NCBI RefSeq assembly: GCF_900099905.1
Contig: NZ_FNEE01000004.1
Coordinates: 124,001-188,000, forward strand
Direction of reading: 5' to 3'
DNA length: 64,000 nucleotides
From: Mesorhizobium muleiense
GTDB taxonomy: Bacteria; Pseudomonadota; Alphaproteobacteria; Rhizobiales; Rhizobiaceae
Part shown: one piece after another, positions 9,449-18,526 of the stretch
How the letters are laid out: every line of letters begins with the position of its first letter
How positions within the stretch are numbered: position 1 is the stretch's first letter
Made by a program: the position numbers and the translations under genes
The notes under the pieces: generated by a model
Seen by the model: the letters and a program-made list of their open reading frames with translations, nothing else
The model's database searches: none
Told to the model about the DNA's origin: nothing

Positions 9449-10710
9449 CCGCACTCGATCCCAAATCCTTCCTCGCCGCCATCTTCAATGCCGCCGTTGC
9501 CGCCGCCGATCCGCAGAGGACGATCAGGGATCATCTGCCGGCAATGCCGAAGGGGCGCACCATCGTCATTGGTGCAGGAAAAGGCTCGGCGCAGATGGCG
9601 GCGGCGTTCGAAAAAGTGTGGGACGGGCCGATCGAAGGGCTGGTCGTCACCCGCTACGGCTATGGCGCGACCTGCCAGCGCATCGAGATCATCGAGGCGG
9701 CGCATCCGGTGCCGGATGCCGCCGGACTCCAAGCGTCGCGCCGGCTGCTCGAAAAGGTGCAGGGGCTGACCGCGGACGATCTGGTCGTGGCGCTCATCTC
9801 AGGCGGCGGCTCGGCGCTGCTGCCGGCGCCCGCCGAAGGTCTGACGCTGGCTGACGAGATCGCCGTCAACGAGGCGCTGCTCGCCTCCGGCGCTCCGATC
9901 GCCGCCATGAACACCATCCGCAAGCATGTTTCCACCATCAAGGGCGGCAGGCTGGCGGCAGCTGCCTATCCGGCAAAGCTGGTGTCGCTGGTCGTCTCCG
10001 ACATTCCCGGCGACAATCCGGCGCTGGTCGCTTCCGGCCCGACCGTTCCCGATTCCGGCAACCGTCAAGAGGCGCTGGCATCGATCGCCGCCTATGGCAT
10101 GAAACTGCCGGCTGCCGTGATGGCGCATATCAATTCGCCGGCCGCCGATGCGCCGCGCGTCGATGATCCGCGTTTTTCGCGCAACGAAGTGCATCTGATC
10201 GCCTCGGCCGGCGTCTCGCTGGAAGCGGCTGCGGCCGAAGCCAGGCGCCATGGCATCGAGGCGGCCATCCTCTCCGATTCCATCGAGGGCGAAGCGCGCG
10301 AAGTTGGGGGTGTCCATGCGGCAATCGCCCGTGAAGTCGCGACGCGCAACCGGCCTTTCCCGAAGCCCGTGCTGATTCTATCAGGCGGCGAGACGACGGT
10401 GACCGTGCGGGCGAAGGGCAAGGGCGGTCGTAACACCGAGTTTCTGCTTGCCTTCGCCATCGGCATCAGCGGCATGGAGGGCGCCCATGCACTGGCCGCT
10501 GACACCGATGGCATCGACGGTTCGCAGGACAATGCCGGCGCCTTTGCCGACGGCTCGACGGTGTCGCGGATGCGGGCGGCAGGCGTCGATGCCAAGGCGA
10601 TGCTTGCCGGCAACAATGCCTGGACGGCATTCAACGCCGTCGGCGATCTCTTCGTGCCCGGCCCGACCGGAACGAACGTCAATGATTTGAGGGCAATCCT
10701 GATCAGATAG
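9445..10710 (+). CDS. gckA: glycerate 2-kinase (MOFRL family)
   Basis: This 421-residue protein is a class II glycerate kinase, phosphorylating glycerate to 2-phosphoglycerate; homologues were long annotated as hydroxypyruvate reductase TtuD. The N-terminal glycerate-kinase domain has [27 protein letters not shown] and [16 protein letters not shown]. The MOFRL domain towards the C-terminus has [24 protein letters not shown] and [15 protein letters not shown]. It starts within the stop codon of the UPF0303 gene. In this setting it can close the route from purine-derived glyoxylate to central metabolism. It converges on udgX with only 3 bases between the two stops. Confidence 0.92.
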   Translation: MTALDPKSFLAAIFNAAVAAADPQRTIRDHLPAMPKGRTIVIGAGKGSAQMAAAFEKVWDGPIEGLVVTRYGYGATCQRIEIIEAAHPVPDAAGLQASRRLLEKVQGLTADDLVVALISGGGSALLPAPAEGLTLADEIAVNEALLASGAPIAAMNTIRKHVSTIKGGRLAAAAYPAKLVSLVVSDIPGDNPALVASGPTVPDSGNRQEALASIAAYGMKLPAAVMAHINSPAADAPRVDDPRFSRNEVHLIASAGVSLEAAAAEARRHGIEAAILSDSIEGEAREVGGVHAAIAREVATRNRPFPKPVLILSGGETTVTVRAKGKGGRNTEFLLAFAIGISGMEGAHALAADTDGIDGSQDNAGAFADGSTVSRMRAAGVDAKAMLAGNNAWTAFNAVGDLFVPGPTGTNVNDLRAILIR

Positions 10711-10713
10711 GGG

Positions 10714-11403
10714 TCAGGCGGCCATCAGCTTTTTCACTGCCTTCATGTCCTGCAGGAACCGCTCGCGTTCGGCCTGCTTGTCCGCCGGCTCGCGAATACG
10801 CAGGATGAAGGACGGGTGGATGGTGACGAACACAGGCAAGCCATCGTCCCGCTCCACGACCGCGCCGCGCATCTTCATGATTGGCACGACCTTGCCGAGC
10901 AGCGACTGCGCCGCCGTTGCGCCGAGCGCCACCGCCAGATTGGGCTTGATCAGATCGAGCTCCTTGTCGAGCCACCAGCGGCAGGCCTGCACCTCGCCGG
11001 TATTCGGCTTCGAGTGGATGCGCCGCTTGCCGCGCGGCTCGAACTTGAAATGCTTGACCGCATTGGTGACATAGACTTTCAGCCGGTCGACGCCGGCATC
11101 GTCGAGGATGGCGTCGAAGACTTTTCCCGCCGGACCGACGAAAGGTTTGCCGGCCAGATCCTCCTGGTCGCCTGGCTGTTCACCGACGAAAACCACCTTG
11201 GCCTTGTCAGGCCCTTCGCCGAACACGGTCTGCGTTGCGTTGCGCCACAGCGGGCAGCGGCGACATGCCTTCGCCACTTCGCTGAGTTCGGGAATGGTGC
11301 TTGCGCCATCGCCTTCTGCCGTCTCAGGCAATTCAGGCTTGGGCCAGCGTCTTGCCTGCACCTTGGCGCGGTGTGGAGAATTTGTCTGCATCCTGGCGAT
11401 CAT
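10714..11403 (-). CDS. udgX: UdgX-type uracil-DNA glycosylase
   Basis: This 229-residue protein is in the family 4 Fe-S uracil-DNA glycosylase superfamily. Motif A is GEQPGDQED (74-82), motif 3 is IHPSFILR near the C-terminus, and CRRC (47-50) plus Cys141 are Fe-S ligand candidates. The KRRIH loop (126-130) is the defining feature of UdgX, whose histidine forms a covalent adduct with DNA after uracil excision. His118 sits where ordinary family 4 enzymes have a VKC cysteine. Here UdgX is a stand-alone protein, not fused to DUF4130. ATG at 11403 is used; Met5 is an alternative start. Confidence 0.9.
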   Translation of the reverse strand: MIARMQTNSPHRAKVQARRWPKPELPETAEGDGASTIPELSEVAKACRRCPLWRNATQTVFGEGPDKAKVVFVGEQPGDQEDLAGKPFVGPAGKVFDAILDDAGVDRLKVYVTNAVKHFKFEPRGKRRIHSKPNTGEVQACRWWLDKELDLIKPNLAVALGATAAQSLLGKVVPIMKMRGAVVERDDGLPVFVTIHPSFILRIREPADKQAERERFLQDMKAVKKLMAA

Positions 11404-11522
11404 GGCTGATGCGGCCTTGCCCGCTGCTGCGATCAGATGCGGAATGAGCGAAGCCCCAGAAAGGTTCCTTCAAATAGCCGGGACCCGGCTTTCGCTGGGC
11501 GAATGACCGACGATGCGATGCC

Positions 11523-12944
11523 TCACACCTCGTGCAGATAGAGATGATAATCCAGTTCGCTGACCGTGCGCGCCACCCGCAGATATTCGGATTGCTTGAT
11601 CGCCACGAATGTTCGGTGCAGGTCTTCCCCCAGCGCCGCTTTGAGGAATGTCGAGGCCCTTGCCGCCTCGATAGCGGCACGCCAGTCCACCGGCATGGTG
11701 GTGCGCGTGATTGCTGATTCGTAGCCATTGCCGGTGGTTTCGGGGCCTGGATCGAGGCCCTCATCGAGACCCTTGACGATACCGGCCAGCACGGTTGCCG
11801 CCACCAGATAGGGGTTGGCGTCGACGCCCGACGGCCGGTGCTCGATGCGCCGGTTTTTCGCGTCGCCAGCCGGCACGCGCAATGCCACCGAGCGGTTGTT
11901 GACGCCCCAGGTCGGCGCCACCGGTGCATAGGATTGCGAAACGAAACGCCGCCATGAATTGGCGTGCGGTGCAAACACCAGCATCGATTCGGCCATGGTC
12001 TGGATGAGGCCGCCCAGTCCGCGCAGCAGCGGCAAGGACCAGGTCTCGCCGCTGGCTTCGGCAAAGACGTTGTTGCCGGCCTTGTCCTGCAGCGAGACAT
12101 GGAAATGCATGCCGGAGCCGGCGTATTTCTCGATCGGCTTGGCCATGAAGCAGGCAGTGACGCCGTGGCGGCGCGCCTGCGCCCGCACCAGCCGCTTCAG
12201 CATGACGAGGTCGTCGGCGGCCCGCATTACGTCCTTGCGATAGTTAAGCGTCAGTTCGTACTGGCCGGGCGCATATTCGGAAATGACCGTCTCGGCCGGG
12301 ATGCCTTGCACCCTGGCCGCGGCATAGATGTCGGAAAACAGCGGCTCCATGCCGTGCAGATGGTCGACGGAATAGACCTCTGTCTTGGTCGAGCGGCGGC
12401 CGTCGAGCACCGCATGCGCCGGCTGCACCTTGCCGTCGGCGTCGCGCTCGTTGGCGAGCAGGAAGAATTCGAGCTCGAAGGCGCCGGCCGGATGCAGGCC
12501 CTTGGCCGCCAGTATCTCCACCTGCCGGCCCAGCGCCAGGCGCGGGTCGGAGGACATCGGCTGACCATCGAGATGGTACATCGCCATCAGCACCTGGCCG
12601 CGCGGCGGCTGTGTGCCGAACAGCGGCACCAGCGTGCCGGGGATCGGCCATGCCCGCAGGTCGCCGTCGCCCGTCGTCCAGATCAGTCCGGTCTCGTGCA
12701 CGTCCTCGCCGGTGATGTCGAGGCCGAGGATCGAGATCGGCATATGCCTGCCGCCCTCGAAAATGCTCATCAACTCGTGCCGGCGCACGATCTTGCCACG
12801 CCCGACGCCATTGGCATCGGTCAGCACGATGTCGAACGCTTCGATCTCGGGATGGGCGTCGAGAAAGGTTTGCGCCTCTGCGGGCGTCGAGCCCGAAGGG
12901 GAGGCGATGATGGCGTTCAAAGTTTGCTTGTGCGCTTCTCTCAT
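11523..12944 (-). CDS. glutamine synthetase-like gamma-glutamyl-amine ligase
   Basis: This 473-residue protein has the glutamine synthetase fold. Visible motifs are GAFELEFFL (metal-binding ExE), SEYAPGQYELTL, GSGMHFHVSL and NNRSVALRVP. Length and these motifs place it with GlnA-like proteins such as gamma-glutamylputrescine synthetase (PuuA) rather than the 470-residue housekeeping enzyme, since the adenylylation-loop tyrosine motif of GlnA is not evident. ATG at 12944, 13 bases after the aminotransferase stop, is preferred because upstream codons to 12980 overlap that gene. The pairing with a class III aminotransferase suggests gamma-glutamylation of an amine or amino acid. The actual substrate is unknown. 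Confidence 0.82.
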   Translation of the reverse strand: MREAHKQTLNAIIASPSGSTPAEAQTFLDAHPEIEAFDIVLTDANGVGRGKIVRRHELMSIFEGGRHMPISILGLDITGEDVHETGLIWTTGDGDLRAWPIPGTLVPLFGTQPPRGQVLMAMYHLDGQPMSSDPRLALGRQVEILAAKGLHPAGAFELEFFLLANERDADGKVQPAHAVLDGRRSTKTEVYSVDHLHGMEPLFSDIYAAARVQGIPAETVISEYAPGQYELTLNYRKDVMRAADDLVMLKRLVRAQARRHGVTACFMAKPIEKYAGSGMHFHVSLQDKAGNNVFAEASGETWSLPLLRGLGGLIQTMAESMLVFAPHANSWRRFVSQSYAPVAPTWGVNNRSVALRVPAGDAKNRRIEHRPSGVDANPYLVAATVLAGIVKGLDEGLDPGPETTGNGYESAITRTTMPVDWRAAIEAARASTFLKAALGEDLHRTFVAIKQSEYLRVARTVSELDYHLYLHEV

Positions 12945-12957
12945 GTGCAAGCTTGTC

Positions 12958-14340
12958 TCATGCCGCGAGCCTTGCCGCAACCGCGCCGAAGGCGGTGATC
13001 AGGCGGTTCACCTGGGCAGCGCTGGTCGCCGGCGAGATCAGCATCATGTTGTGGAACGGCGCGATCAGCACGCCGCGATTGACCAGCGCGACATGGACAG
13101 CCGCTTCGAGCGCCGGTGCGTGCGCTGCTTCCGCCTCGCCGCCATTCCTCAGCGGGCCGGGTGCGCAGATGAACTCGACGCGGGCGCCGACTCGGGCAAC
13201 ATGCCAAGGCAGGCGGTAACGGTCGATGACGGCGGTCAGCCCGGCGTCGAGCCGCCGCGCCAGATGGTCCATATGGCTATAGTTCTCGTCGGTCATCACC
13301 TCTTCGAGCGTGGCGCGCATCGCTGCGAACTGCAGCGGATTGGCCGAGAGCGTCGTGCCCATGCCGGAATAGCCTGGTTCCTTGGTCCTGACATAGTCGG
13401 CATAGCGGGTGGCGACGCCATCGCTCATGCCCCAGACGCTGGCTGGCACGCCGCCGGCGATTGGCTTGCCGAGCACGAACAGGTCCGGCTCCAGGCCGTG
13501 TTTCCTGGTGTAGCCGCCGGGACCGGTCGAGATCGTGTGCGTCTCGTCGATCAGAAGCAGGGTGCCAGCGGCGCGGGTGAGACGCCGCAGCGCGTTGTGG
13601 AAGCCGGGATCGGGCAGCACCATGCAGGAATTGGTCAGCACCGGCTCGGTGACGACACAGGCGATTTGCTGGTCCCTGAGTGCTGTCTCAAGCGCCGGCA
13701 CATCGTTGAACTCGACGACATCGGTCGCCCGGGTCAGGTCGCGGAATTCGCCGGCCAGTCCTGGCCGGTTGGCCGGTCTGCCGTCGACCAGGCGCACCAT
13801 CGTCTCGTCGACCGAGCCGTGATAGCAGCCGTTGAAGACCAGGATCTTGCCCCGGCCGGTGATGGCGCGGGCGACGCGCAGCGCGAAGCGGTTGGCATCG
13901 GTCGCCGTTGTCGCAATCTGCCAGAACGGCAGGCCGAAGTGCTGTTGCAGCAGCGGGCCGATGGCGAGTGCATCTTCCGAAGGCAGCATGTAGGTCAGGC
14001 CGCGTCCGGCCTGCCTACGGATGGCGTGGGCGACCGGCGGCGGCGAGTGGCCGAACATCGAGCCGGTGTCGCCGAGGCAGAAATCATCGAGCCGATTGCC
14101 GTCGATGTCAGTGATAGTGGCGCCTCTGGCGCTGTCGACCATTATCGGGAACGGCGTCGGCCAGTCGTTCATCCAGTGCATCGGCACGCCGCCGAAGAAA
14201 CCCGGCAGGCCGTTGCCGACCTTGGCTGCCGATTTCGGCCTTGCCTTGCGGAAGGCTTCGGCCTCGGTCTCGCGCAGATCCGCGATGCGAGCAGTGCTGA
14301 TGCCACCGATCGCCATCTTTGAATGGTCGATTGTATGCAT
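12958..14340 (-). CDS. class III PLP-dependent aminotransferase
   Basis: This 460-residue fold-type I aminotransferase resembles glutamate-1-semialdehyde aminomutase and omega-aminotransferases. It shows GDTGSMFGHSPP, FNGCYHGSVDE, LLIDETHT (PLP-pyridine aspartate) and VLGKPIAGGVPASVWG, which contains the Schiff-base lysine. The ATG at 14340 is preceded on the minus strand by GAGAGGG. An octamer array starts only 14 bases upstream of the start codon, inside the likely leader. It is followed closely by the glutamine-synthetase-like gene, so both probably act on one amine or amino-acid substrate. Specificity cannot be read from sequence. Confidence 0.85.
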   Translation of the reverse strand: MHTIDHSKMAIGGISTARIADLRETEAEAFRKARPKSAAKVGNGLPGFFGGVPMHWMNDWPTPFPIMVDSARGATITDIDGNRLDDFCLGDTGSMFGHSPPPVAHAIRRQAGRGLTYMLPSEDALAIGPLLQQHFGLPFWQIATTATDANRFALRVARAITGRGKILVFNGCYHGSVDETMVRLVDGRPANRPGLAGEFRDLTRATDVVEFNDVPALETALRDQQIACVVTEPVLTNSCMVLPDPGFHNALRRLTRAAGTLLLIDETHTISTGPGGYTRKHGLEPDLFVLGKPIAGGVPASVWGMSDGVATRYADYVRTKEPGYSGMGTTLSANPLQFAAMRATLEEVMTDENYSHMDHLARRLDAGLTAVIDRYRLPWHVARVGARVEFICAPGPLRNGGEAEAAHAPALEAAVHVALVNRGVLIAPFHNMMLISPATSAAQVNRLITAFGAVAARLAA

Positions 14341-14354
14341 GAATGCCCTCTCAT

Positions 14355-14456
14355 AGGGGAATAGGGGAATAGGGGAATAGGGGAATAGGGGAATAGGGGA
14401 ATAGGGGAATAGGGCAGTAGGGCAGTAGGGCAGTAGGGCAGTAGGGCAGTAGGGCA
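14355..14456 (+). repeat. Octamer tandem array (AGGGGAAT)7-(AGGGCAGT)5
   Basis: Seven perfect copies of AGGGGAAT (14355-14410) are followed by five perfect copies of AGGGCAGT (14411-14450) and a partial copy. It is the inverted partner of the array at 14510-14580. On the minus strand, the strand of both flanking genes, it is C-rich and lies just upstream of the aminotransferase start. Confidence 0.97.
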
Positions 14457-14509
14457 GGGAGAAGGTGTCAGTGGTTGCGCTGGCGCGCCGCTTCCTTTTT
14501 TCTTTTCCT

Positions 14510-14580
14510 ACTCCCCTACTCCCCTACTCCCCTACTCCCCCATCCCCTACTCCCCTACTCCCCTACTCCCCTACTCCCCT
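14510..14580 (+). repeat. Octamer tandem array (ACTCCCCT)9
   Basis: About nine copies of ACTCCCCT, with one imperfect unit near 14541, begin 7 bases beyond the stop of the WD40 gene. The minus strand reads AGGGGAGT repeats: runs of four G separated by four bases, a canonical G-quadruplex pattern. It can also pair with the 14355-14456 array in a minus-strand transcript. Confidence 0.97.
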
Positions 14581-14586
14581 ACGGCC

Positions 14587-15561
14587 CTAGGCCGAAATAT
14601 CGATGACGCCGCAGTCGCCGGCGGCGCTGCCGAAGGCGACGCGGCGTTCCTCCTTGTCCCACATCATCGAGGTAATGGCGCCCTTGCCCGGTCGGCGCAG
14701 AAGCACCTCCTTGGCGTCCGCGAAACGCACCGCCATCACCATGCCGTCGTCATAGCCGACGGCGACGACATCCTGGCTCGGATGGCAGGCGACCGAGGTC
14801 ACCATGGCGTTGCCGCGCGTGCCGAGTTCCAGCGGCGCCTTGCCCATCGGCCCGTCCTTGCCCGAAAACGGCCAGACGATCGCCGCCGGGGCTCCGGAAC
14901 TGGCCAGCCATTTTCCCTTGGGCGCCCATGACAGGCTTTTGACTTTGCCGGGATAGCCGCTCATCCGCATGTGCTTGCCATCGGCGAGCTTCCAGCCATG
15001 CAGCGCGTTCTCCTGCATGGTGGTGACGAGGAAGGCGCCATCCGGCGAGAAGGTGATGCCGGTATGGGCGCCGGCCCATTCCAGCTCGACCGGCTTGCCG
15101 TTCGCCGCCGGGAAATGCAGCGTCGCGCCATTGTAGCGGGCGACGCCGAAGCGCATCCCCTTGGGCGAGAACGCCAGCCCCTCGACCGAACGCGGATGCA
15201 GGAATTCCTTGGTCTTGCCGTCGGAGAAACGCACGAAGGCGATCTTGCCCGAGGCATAGGCGACGGCGCCTTGTGGTCCGGCGGCGACGCTGGTGATCCA
15301 TTTCTTCCCGGCGCTTGCCAATTCTGCCGCATTGCCGCCGGCGGTAACAGAAAAAATCCTGCCGTCCTCGCCGCCGGTGATCAGCCGGTCGTTGGCCGCA
15401 TCGTGGCAGGCGGCGAGCAGCCCGTCATTGGCCTGCGCCGTCTTGTGGCCATGGTCCAGCCGATGGATTGTGCCGTCGGCCAGTGCGAAATGCGGCACGT
15501 CGCCAAGGAAAACGGCGGCGATGCAATGTCCCTGGAGATCAAGCGGGGCGACGGTCGGCAT
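14587..15561 (-). CDS. WD40-repeat protein
   Basis: This 324-residue protein is a predicted beta-propeller with repeated blades such as DGLLAACHDAANDRLITGG, HTGITFSPDGAFLVTT, KSLSWAPKGKWLASSG and VTSVACHPSQDVVAVG. There is no signal peptide, so it is likely cytoplasmic. The ATG at 15561 (MPTVAPLDL) is preferred over the ORF's upstream start at 15723, because the intervening sequence is a palindromic repeat. It follows the COG0523 GTPase gene on the same strand, an arrangement suggesting a shared metal-handling role. No catalytic residues can be assigned. Confidence 0.85.
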   Translation of the reverse strand: MPTVAPLDLQGHCIAAVFLGDVPHFALADGTIHRLDHGHKTAQANDGLLAACHDAANDRLITGGEDGRIFSVTAGGNAAELASAGKKWITSVAAGPQGAVAYASGKIAFVRFSDGKTKEFLHPRSVEGLAFSPKGMRFGVARYNGATLHFPAANGKPVELEWAGAHTGITFSPDGAFLVTTMQENALHGWKLADGKHMRMSGYPGKVKSLSWAPKGKWLASSGAPAAIVWPFSGKDGPMGKAPLELGTRGNAMVTSVACHPSQDVVAVGYDDGMVMAVRFADAKEVLLRRPGKGAITSMMWDKEERRVAFGSAAGDCGVIDISA

Positions 15562-15636
15562 GGGAGATTCCGTTCGAGATTTCCGCTGGTCGTCTACCTC
15601 CGCGGGGGAGCCGCCAGCGCGGATAGGTGCAGCTTG

Positions 15637-15788
15637 CCTTCTCTCCTTGTTGTGGGAGAAGGTGGATTGGCGCGCAGCGCCAAGACGGTTGAGGGGTGCT
15701 GGACGGAGTGCCGTCGTTGCCAAGCTGGAACACCCCTCATCCGACCGAGCTTCGCTCGGCCACCTTCTCCCACAAGGGGAGAAGGAGA
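15637..15788. repeat. Intergenic palindromic repeat
   Basis: Long imperfect inverted arms are visible: CCTTCTC...GTGGGAGAAGGTGG on the left and CCACCTTCTCCCAC...GAGAAGG on the right. An inner pair GAGGGGTG/CACCCCTC lies at 15691-15698 and 15731-15738. It lies between the GTPase and WD40 genes and is related in style to the element inside xdhC. Confidence 0.85.
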
Positions 15789-15822
15789 GAACGTGCAGCG
15801 CTAGCGTTATAAGGCCCGAAAA

Positions 15823-16881
15823 TCAAGCCGCCTGGCAGGCATCAAAACTCTTCTTCAGCCGCTCGGCGTCGAGCTCGCGGCCGATGAAGACCAGCCGGCT
15901 CTCGTGCTTCTCGCCGTCCTTCCAGGCGCGCTGGTGGTCGCCCTCGATGATCATGTGCACGCCCTGAATGACGTAGCGCTCGTCATCGCCTTTAAGCGCG
16001 ATGATCCCTTTCAGACGCAGGATGTTAGGGCCTTCCATCTGGGTGATCTTCTCGATCCAGGGGAAGAATTTTTTCGGGTCCATCTCGCCGCCCCGCAGAG
16101 ACACCGACTGCACCGTCACGTCATGGATATCGGACGGGTGCGCGTGATCATGGTGATGATGCCCGTCATGATCGTGATGATCATGGTCATGATGGTCATG
16201 GTCATGATGGTCGTGGTCGTCGCGCGCCTCGAGGAAATGCGGATCGTTCTCCAGCGCCCGGGAAAGGTCGAAGGCGCCGCGGTCGAGCACCTCGGACAGC
16301 GCCACGCCGGCGCGCGTGGTGCGATGGATCCGGGCCGCCGGGTTGATCGCGCGGATCGTCGCCTCGACCTTGCTCAGTTCCTCCGGCGTGACGAGATCGG
16401 TCTTGTTGAGCACGACGACATCGGCAAAGGCGATCTGGTCCTCGGCTTCGCGGGAATCCTTCAGCCGCAACGGCAGGTGCTTGGCGTCGACCAGCGCCAC
16501 CACCGCGTCAAGCCTGGTCTTGGAGCGCACGTCGTCGTCCATGAAGAAGGTCTGCGCCACCGGCACCGGATCGGCGAGGCCGGTCGTCTCGATCACGATG
16601 GCGTCGAAGCGGCCTGGCCGGCGCATCAAGCCCTCGACGACGCGGATCAGGTCGCCGCGCACCGTGCAGCAGACGCAACCATTGTTCATCTCGTAGATTT
16701 CCTCGTCGGATTCCACGATCAGCTCGTTGTCGATGCCGATCTCACCGAACTCATTGACGATGACGGCGTAGCGCTTGCCGTGGTTTTCCGAAAGGATGCG
16801 GTTTAGCAGCGTCGTCTTGCCGGCGCCAAGATAGCCGGTGAGAACGGTTACGGGGATCTGCGTCGTCTGTGCATCGCTCAT
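15823..16881 (-). CDS. COG0523 (CobW/ZinG-like) metal-binding GTPase
   Basis: This 352-residue P-loop GTPase has Walker A GYLGAGKT (16-23), the CxCC metal motif C69-V-C71-C72 characteristic of zinc-chaperone COG0523 members, VLNKTDL as the guanine-specificity motif, and a CobW C-terminal domain. Between the G domain and the C-terminal domain is a histidine/aspartate-rich loop of about 27 residues (alternating HDH units, around 245-272), likely to bind or buffer zinc or nickel. ATG at 16881 (MSDAQTTQ) is chosen because homology begins there. It is not in a cobalamin cluster, so a zinc role is more likely than CobW itself. Confidence 0.9.
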   Translation of the reverse strand: MSDAQTTQIPVTVLTGYLGAGKTTLLNRILSENHGKRYAVIVNEFGEIGIDNELIVESDEEIYEMNNGCVCCTVRGDLIRVVEGLMRRPGRFDAIVIETTGLADPVPVAQTFFMDDDVRSKTRLDAVVALVDAKHLPLRLKDSREAEDQIAFADVVVLNKTDLVTPEELSKVEATIRAINPAARIHRTTRAGVALSEVLDRGAFDLSRALENDPHFLEARDDHDHHDHDHHDHDHHDHDGHHHHDHAHPSDIHDVTVQSVSLRGGEMDPKKFFPWIEKITQMEGPNILRLKGIIALKGDDERYVIQGVHMIIEGDHQRAWKDGEKHESRLVFIGRELDAERLKKSFDACQAA

Positions 16882-17084
16882 GTTGGGCCTCGAAAAGGAT
16901 TGTTGGCTCAATATAGGATGATAGGATGCACGCTGTGCTTTTGCACGTGGCAACCGATGGGCCAAACAGGTCGCCAACATTGCCGGGCTTTCCCAACATG
17001 CCGGGTTTCATTGGCGTTGGCGGGTCTCACTGCCTAGATAAGACCAAGCCAGCTTGCTCGACAGAAACCAAAAAGAGGCGCCGG

Positions 17085-17813
17085 ATGTCCGACAAACCGT
17101 CCTCCTTGCCGTTGAGCCGGCGCCAGGCGCTTGGCCTCATTGCCGTTAGCGCGAGCGGCGGTGTCTTTCTGCCGGGCATCGCGCTGGCGCAGCAGGCCTC
17201 GCCCTATGCCGGCCTTGCCCTGTTCGACAGCGGCGCCGGCGTCTGCGCCATCACACCGGAAGCGACCGAGGGCCCGTTCTATTTCGACCCGAAGCTCGAA
17301 CGCGCCGATATCACCGAAGGCAAAGCGGGCATTGCCCTCAATCTGCGGCTGCAGGTCATCGACGCAGGCTGCCGGCCGCTTGCCGGCGCGCGGGTCGATA
17401 TCTGGCATTGCGACGCGCAAGGCCATTATTCAGGCTATCCGGGACAAGGCGACGGCCAGGATGTCGATACGTCAGGCCAGAGTTTTCTGCGCGGTTGGCA
17501 AAAGACCGATGACAGCGGCATCGTCTCGTTCGCCACCATCTATCCCGGCTGGTATCGCGGCCGCACCACCCACATCCATTTCAAAGTCTTCCCCAACGAC
17601 AATTCGGTGATGACCGGCCAGCTGTTTTTCCCCGACGGCCTGAGCGAACAGATATTCACTACTGTCGCGCCCTACACCGACCGCTCCGGCAAGCGGGATA
17701 CGTCGAACGCCAGAGACGGTATCGCGCGGCGCGCCGGGCCGCTTTCGCAGGTGGCGCTGCGTGAGGTGGCGGACGCCTACCAGGCCCTGATGATCGTCGC
17801 GGTGAAAGGCTGA
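17085..17813 (+). CDS. secreted intradiol dioxygenase-like protein
   Basis: This 242-residue protein resembles the intradiol ring-cleavage dioxygenase family found with Tat signals. The N-terminus has SRRQALGLIAVSASGG and cleavage is likely after IALAQ. The iron-ligand pattern of intradiol enzymes (Tyr, Tyr, His, His) fits RVDIWHCDAQGHYSGY and YPGWYRGRTTHIHFKV. It is a single short domain lacking the N-terminal helical dimerisation region of catechol 1,2-dioxygenase, so the substrate is uncertain. ATG at 17085 is placed immediately before the Tat motif. It diverges from the GTPase gene. Confidence 0.85.
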   Translation: MSDKPSSLPLSRRQALGLIAVSASGGVFLPGIALAQQASPYAGLALFDSGAGVCAITPEATEGPFYFDPKLERADITEGKAGIALNLRLQVIDAGCRPLAGARVDIWHCDAQGHYSGYPGQGDGQDVDTSGQSFLRGWQKTDDSGIVSFATIYPGWYRGRTTHIHFKVFPNDNSVMTGQLFFPDGLSEQIFTTVAPYTDRSGKRDTSNARDGIARRAGPLSQVALREVADAYQALMIVAVKG

Positions 17814-18039
17814 TTAGAATCCCGCATCGGGTGTGCGGCGCTCCTGCCGAACCCGTCCACCTCAGCTGAAAAGTCGTTTGTCATCTAACTGAAATAAACA
17901 TCTGGCATTAGCCTCGGCGGACACCGCATTGCTTGCCGGCAAAGCTGTTTTGCAAAGCCGGATCTTTTTTGATCGTCCATTGCCAACCGGGCGGCTGCCT
18001 CTATGCTGTCCACACCGGTTCGGCCGAAGAGGGATAGCC

Positions 18040-18510
18040 ATGGCCAAGGCGGACAAGACTGCGACAATGAGCCGGCTGCATTCGGCGGCGCGGCTGGCGC
18101 GTACGGCACTCGCCGCGCGGCTTTTGGCGCACGGCTTCTATGCCGGCCAGGACCAGATCATGCTGGCGCTCGACCGTGAGGACGGGCAGACGCCCGGCAA
18201 TCTTGCCGGTCGCCTCGGTGTTCGCCCGCCGACCATCACCAAGACCATCAACCGGCTGCAGGCGCAAGGCTTTCTGGAAAAACGCGCTTCTTCCGCCGAT
18301 GCCCGCCAGGCCCATATCTTTCTGACCGACACTGGCCGCGAAATCATTCATGCCATCGAGAAATCGGTGAAGAAGACCGAGAAGCAGGCGCTGAAGGGGC
18401 TCGATAAAAAGGACCAGAAGGCGCTGTTCAAGCTGCTCGCCCGCGTTGAGGCGAACCTCTCGAACGGAGAGATGGTTCTCGTCGATGACGAGATCGACGC
18501 CGACGAATGA
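18040..18510 (+). CDS. MarR-family transcriptional regulator
   Basis: This 156-residue winged-helix protein has a MarR core: GQDQIMLALDREDGQTPG, then the recognition helix region RLGVRPPTITKTINRL and the wing FLEKRASSADARQAHIFLT. A basic N-terminus and acidic C-terminal tail (VDDEIDADE) flank the domain. The ATG at 18040 sits after GAGGGATAG and is preferred over the longer upstream frame. It converges on the AraC gene with 16 bases between them. The target is unknown. Confidence 0.9.
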   Translation: MAKADKTATMSRLHSAARLARTALAARLLAHGFYAGQDQIMLALDREDGQTPGNLAGRLGVRPPTITKTINRLQAQGFLEKRASSADARQAHIFLTDTGREIIHAIEKSVKKTEKQALKGLDKKDQKALFKLLARVEANLSNGEMVLVDDEIDADE

Positions 18511-18526
18511 TCCGCGGCTGACGCCA

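Noticed and set aside
14355..14580. Regular short repeats that might be read as a CRISPR array
   Set aside because: Units are 8 bases, directly tandem with no unique spacers, and no cas genes are present.
15562..15723. N-terminal extension of the WD40 frame
   Set aside because: Encoded by the palindromic repeat at 15637-15788, and the propeller begins after ATG 15561.
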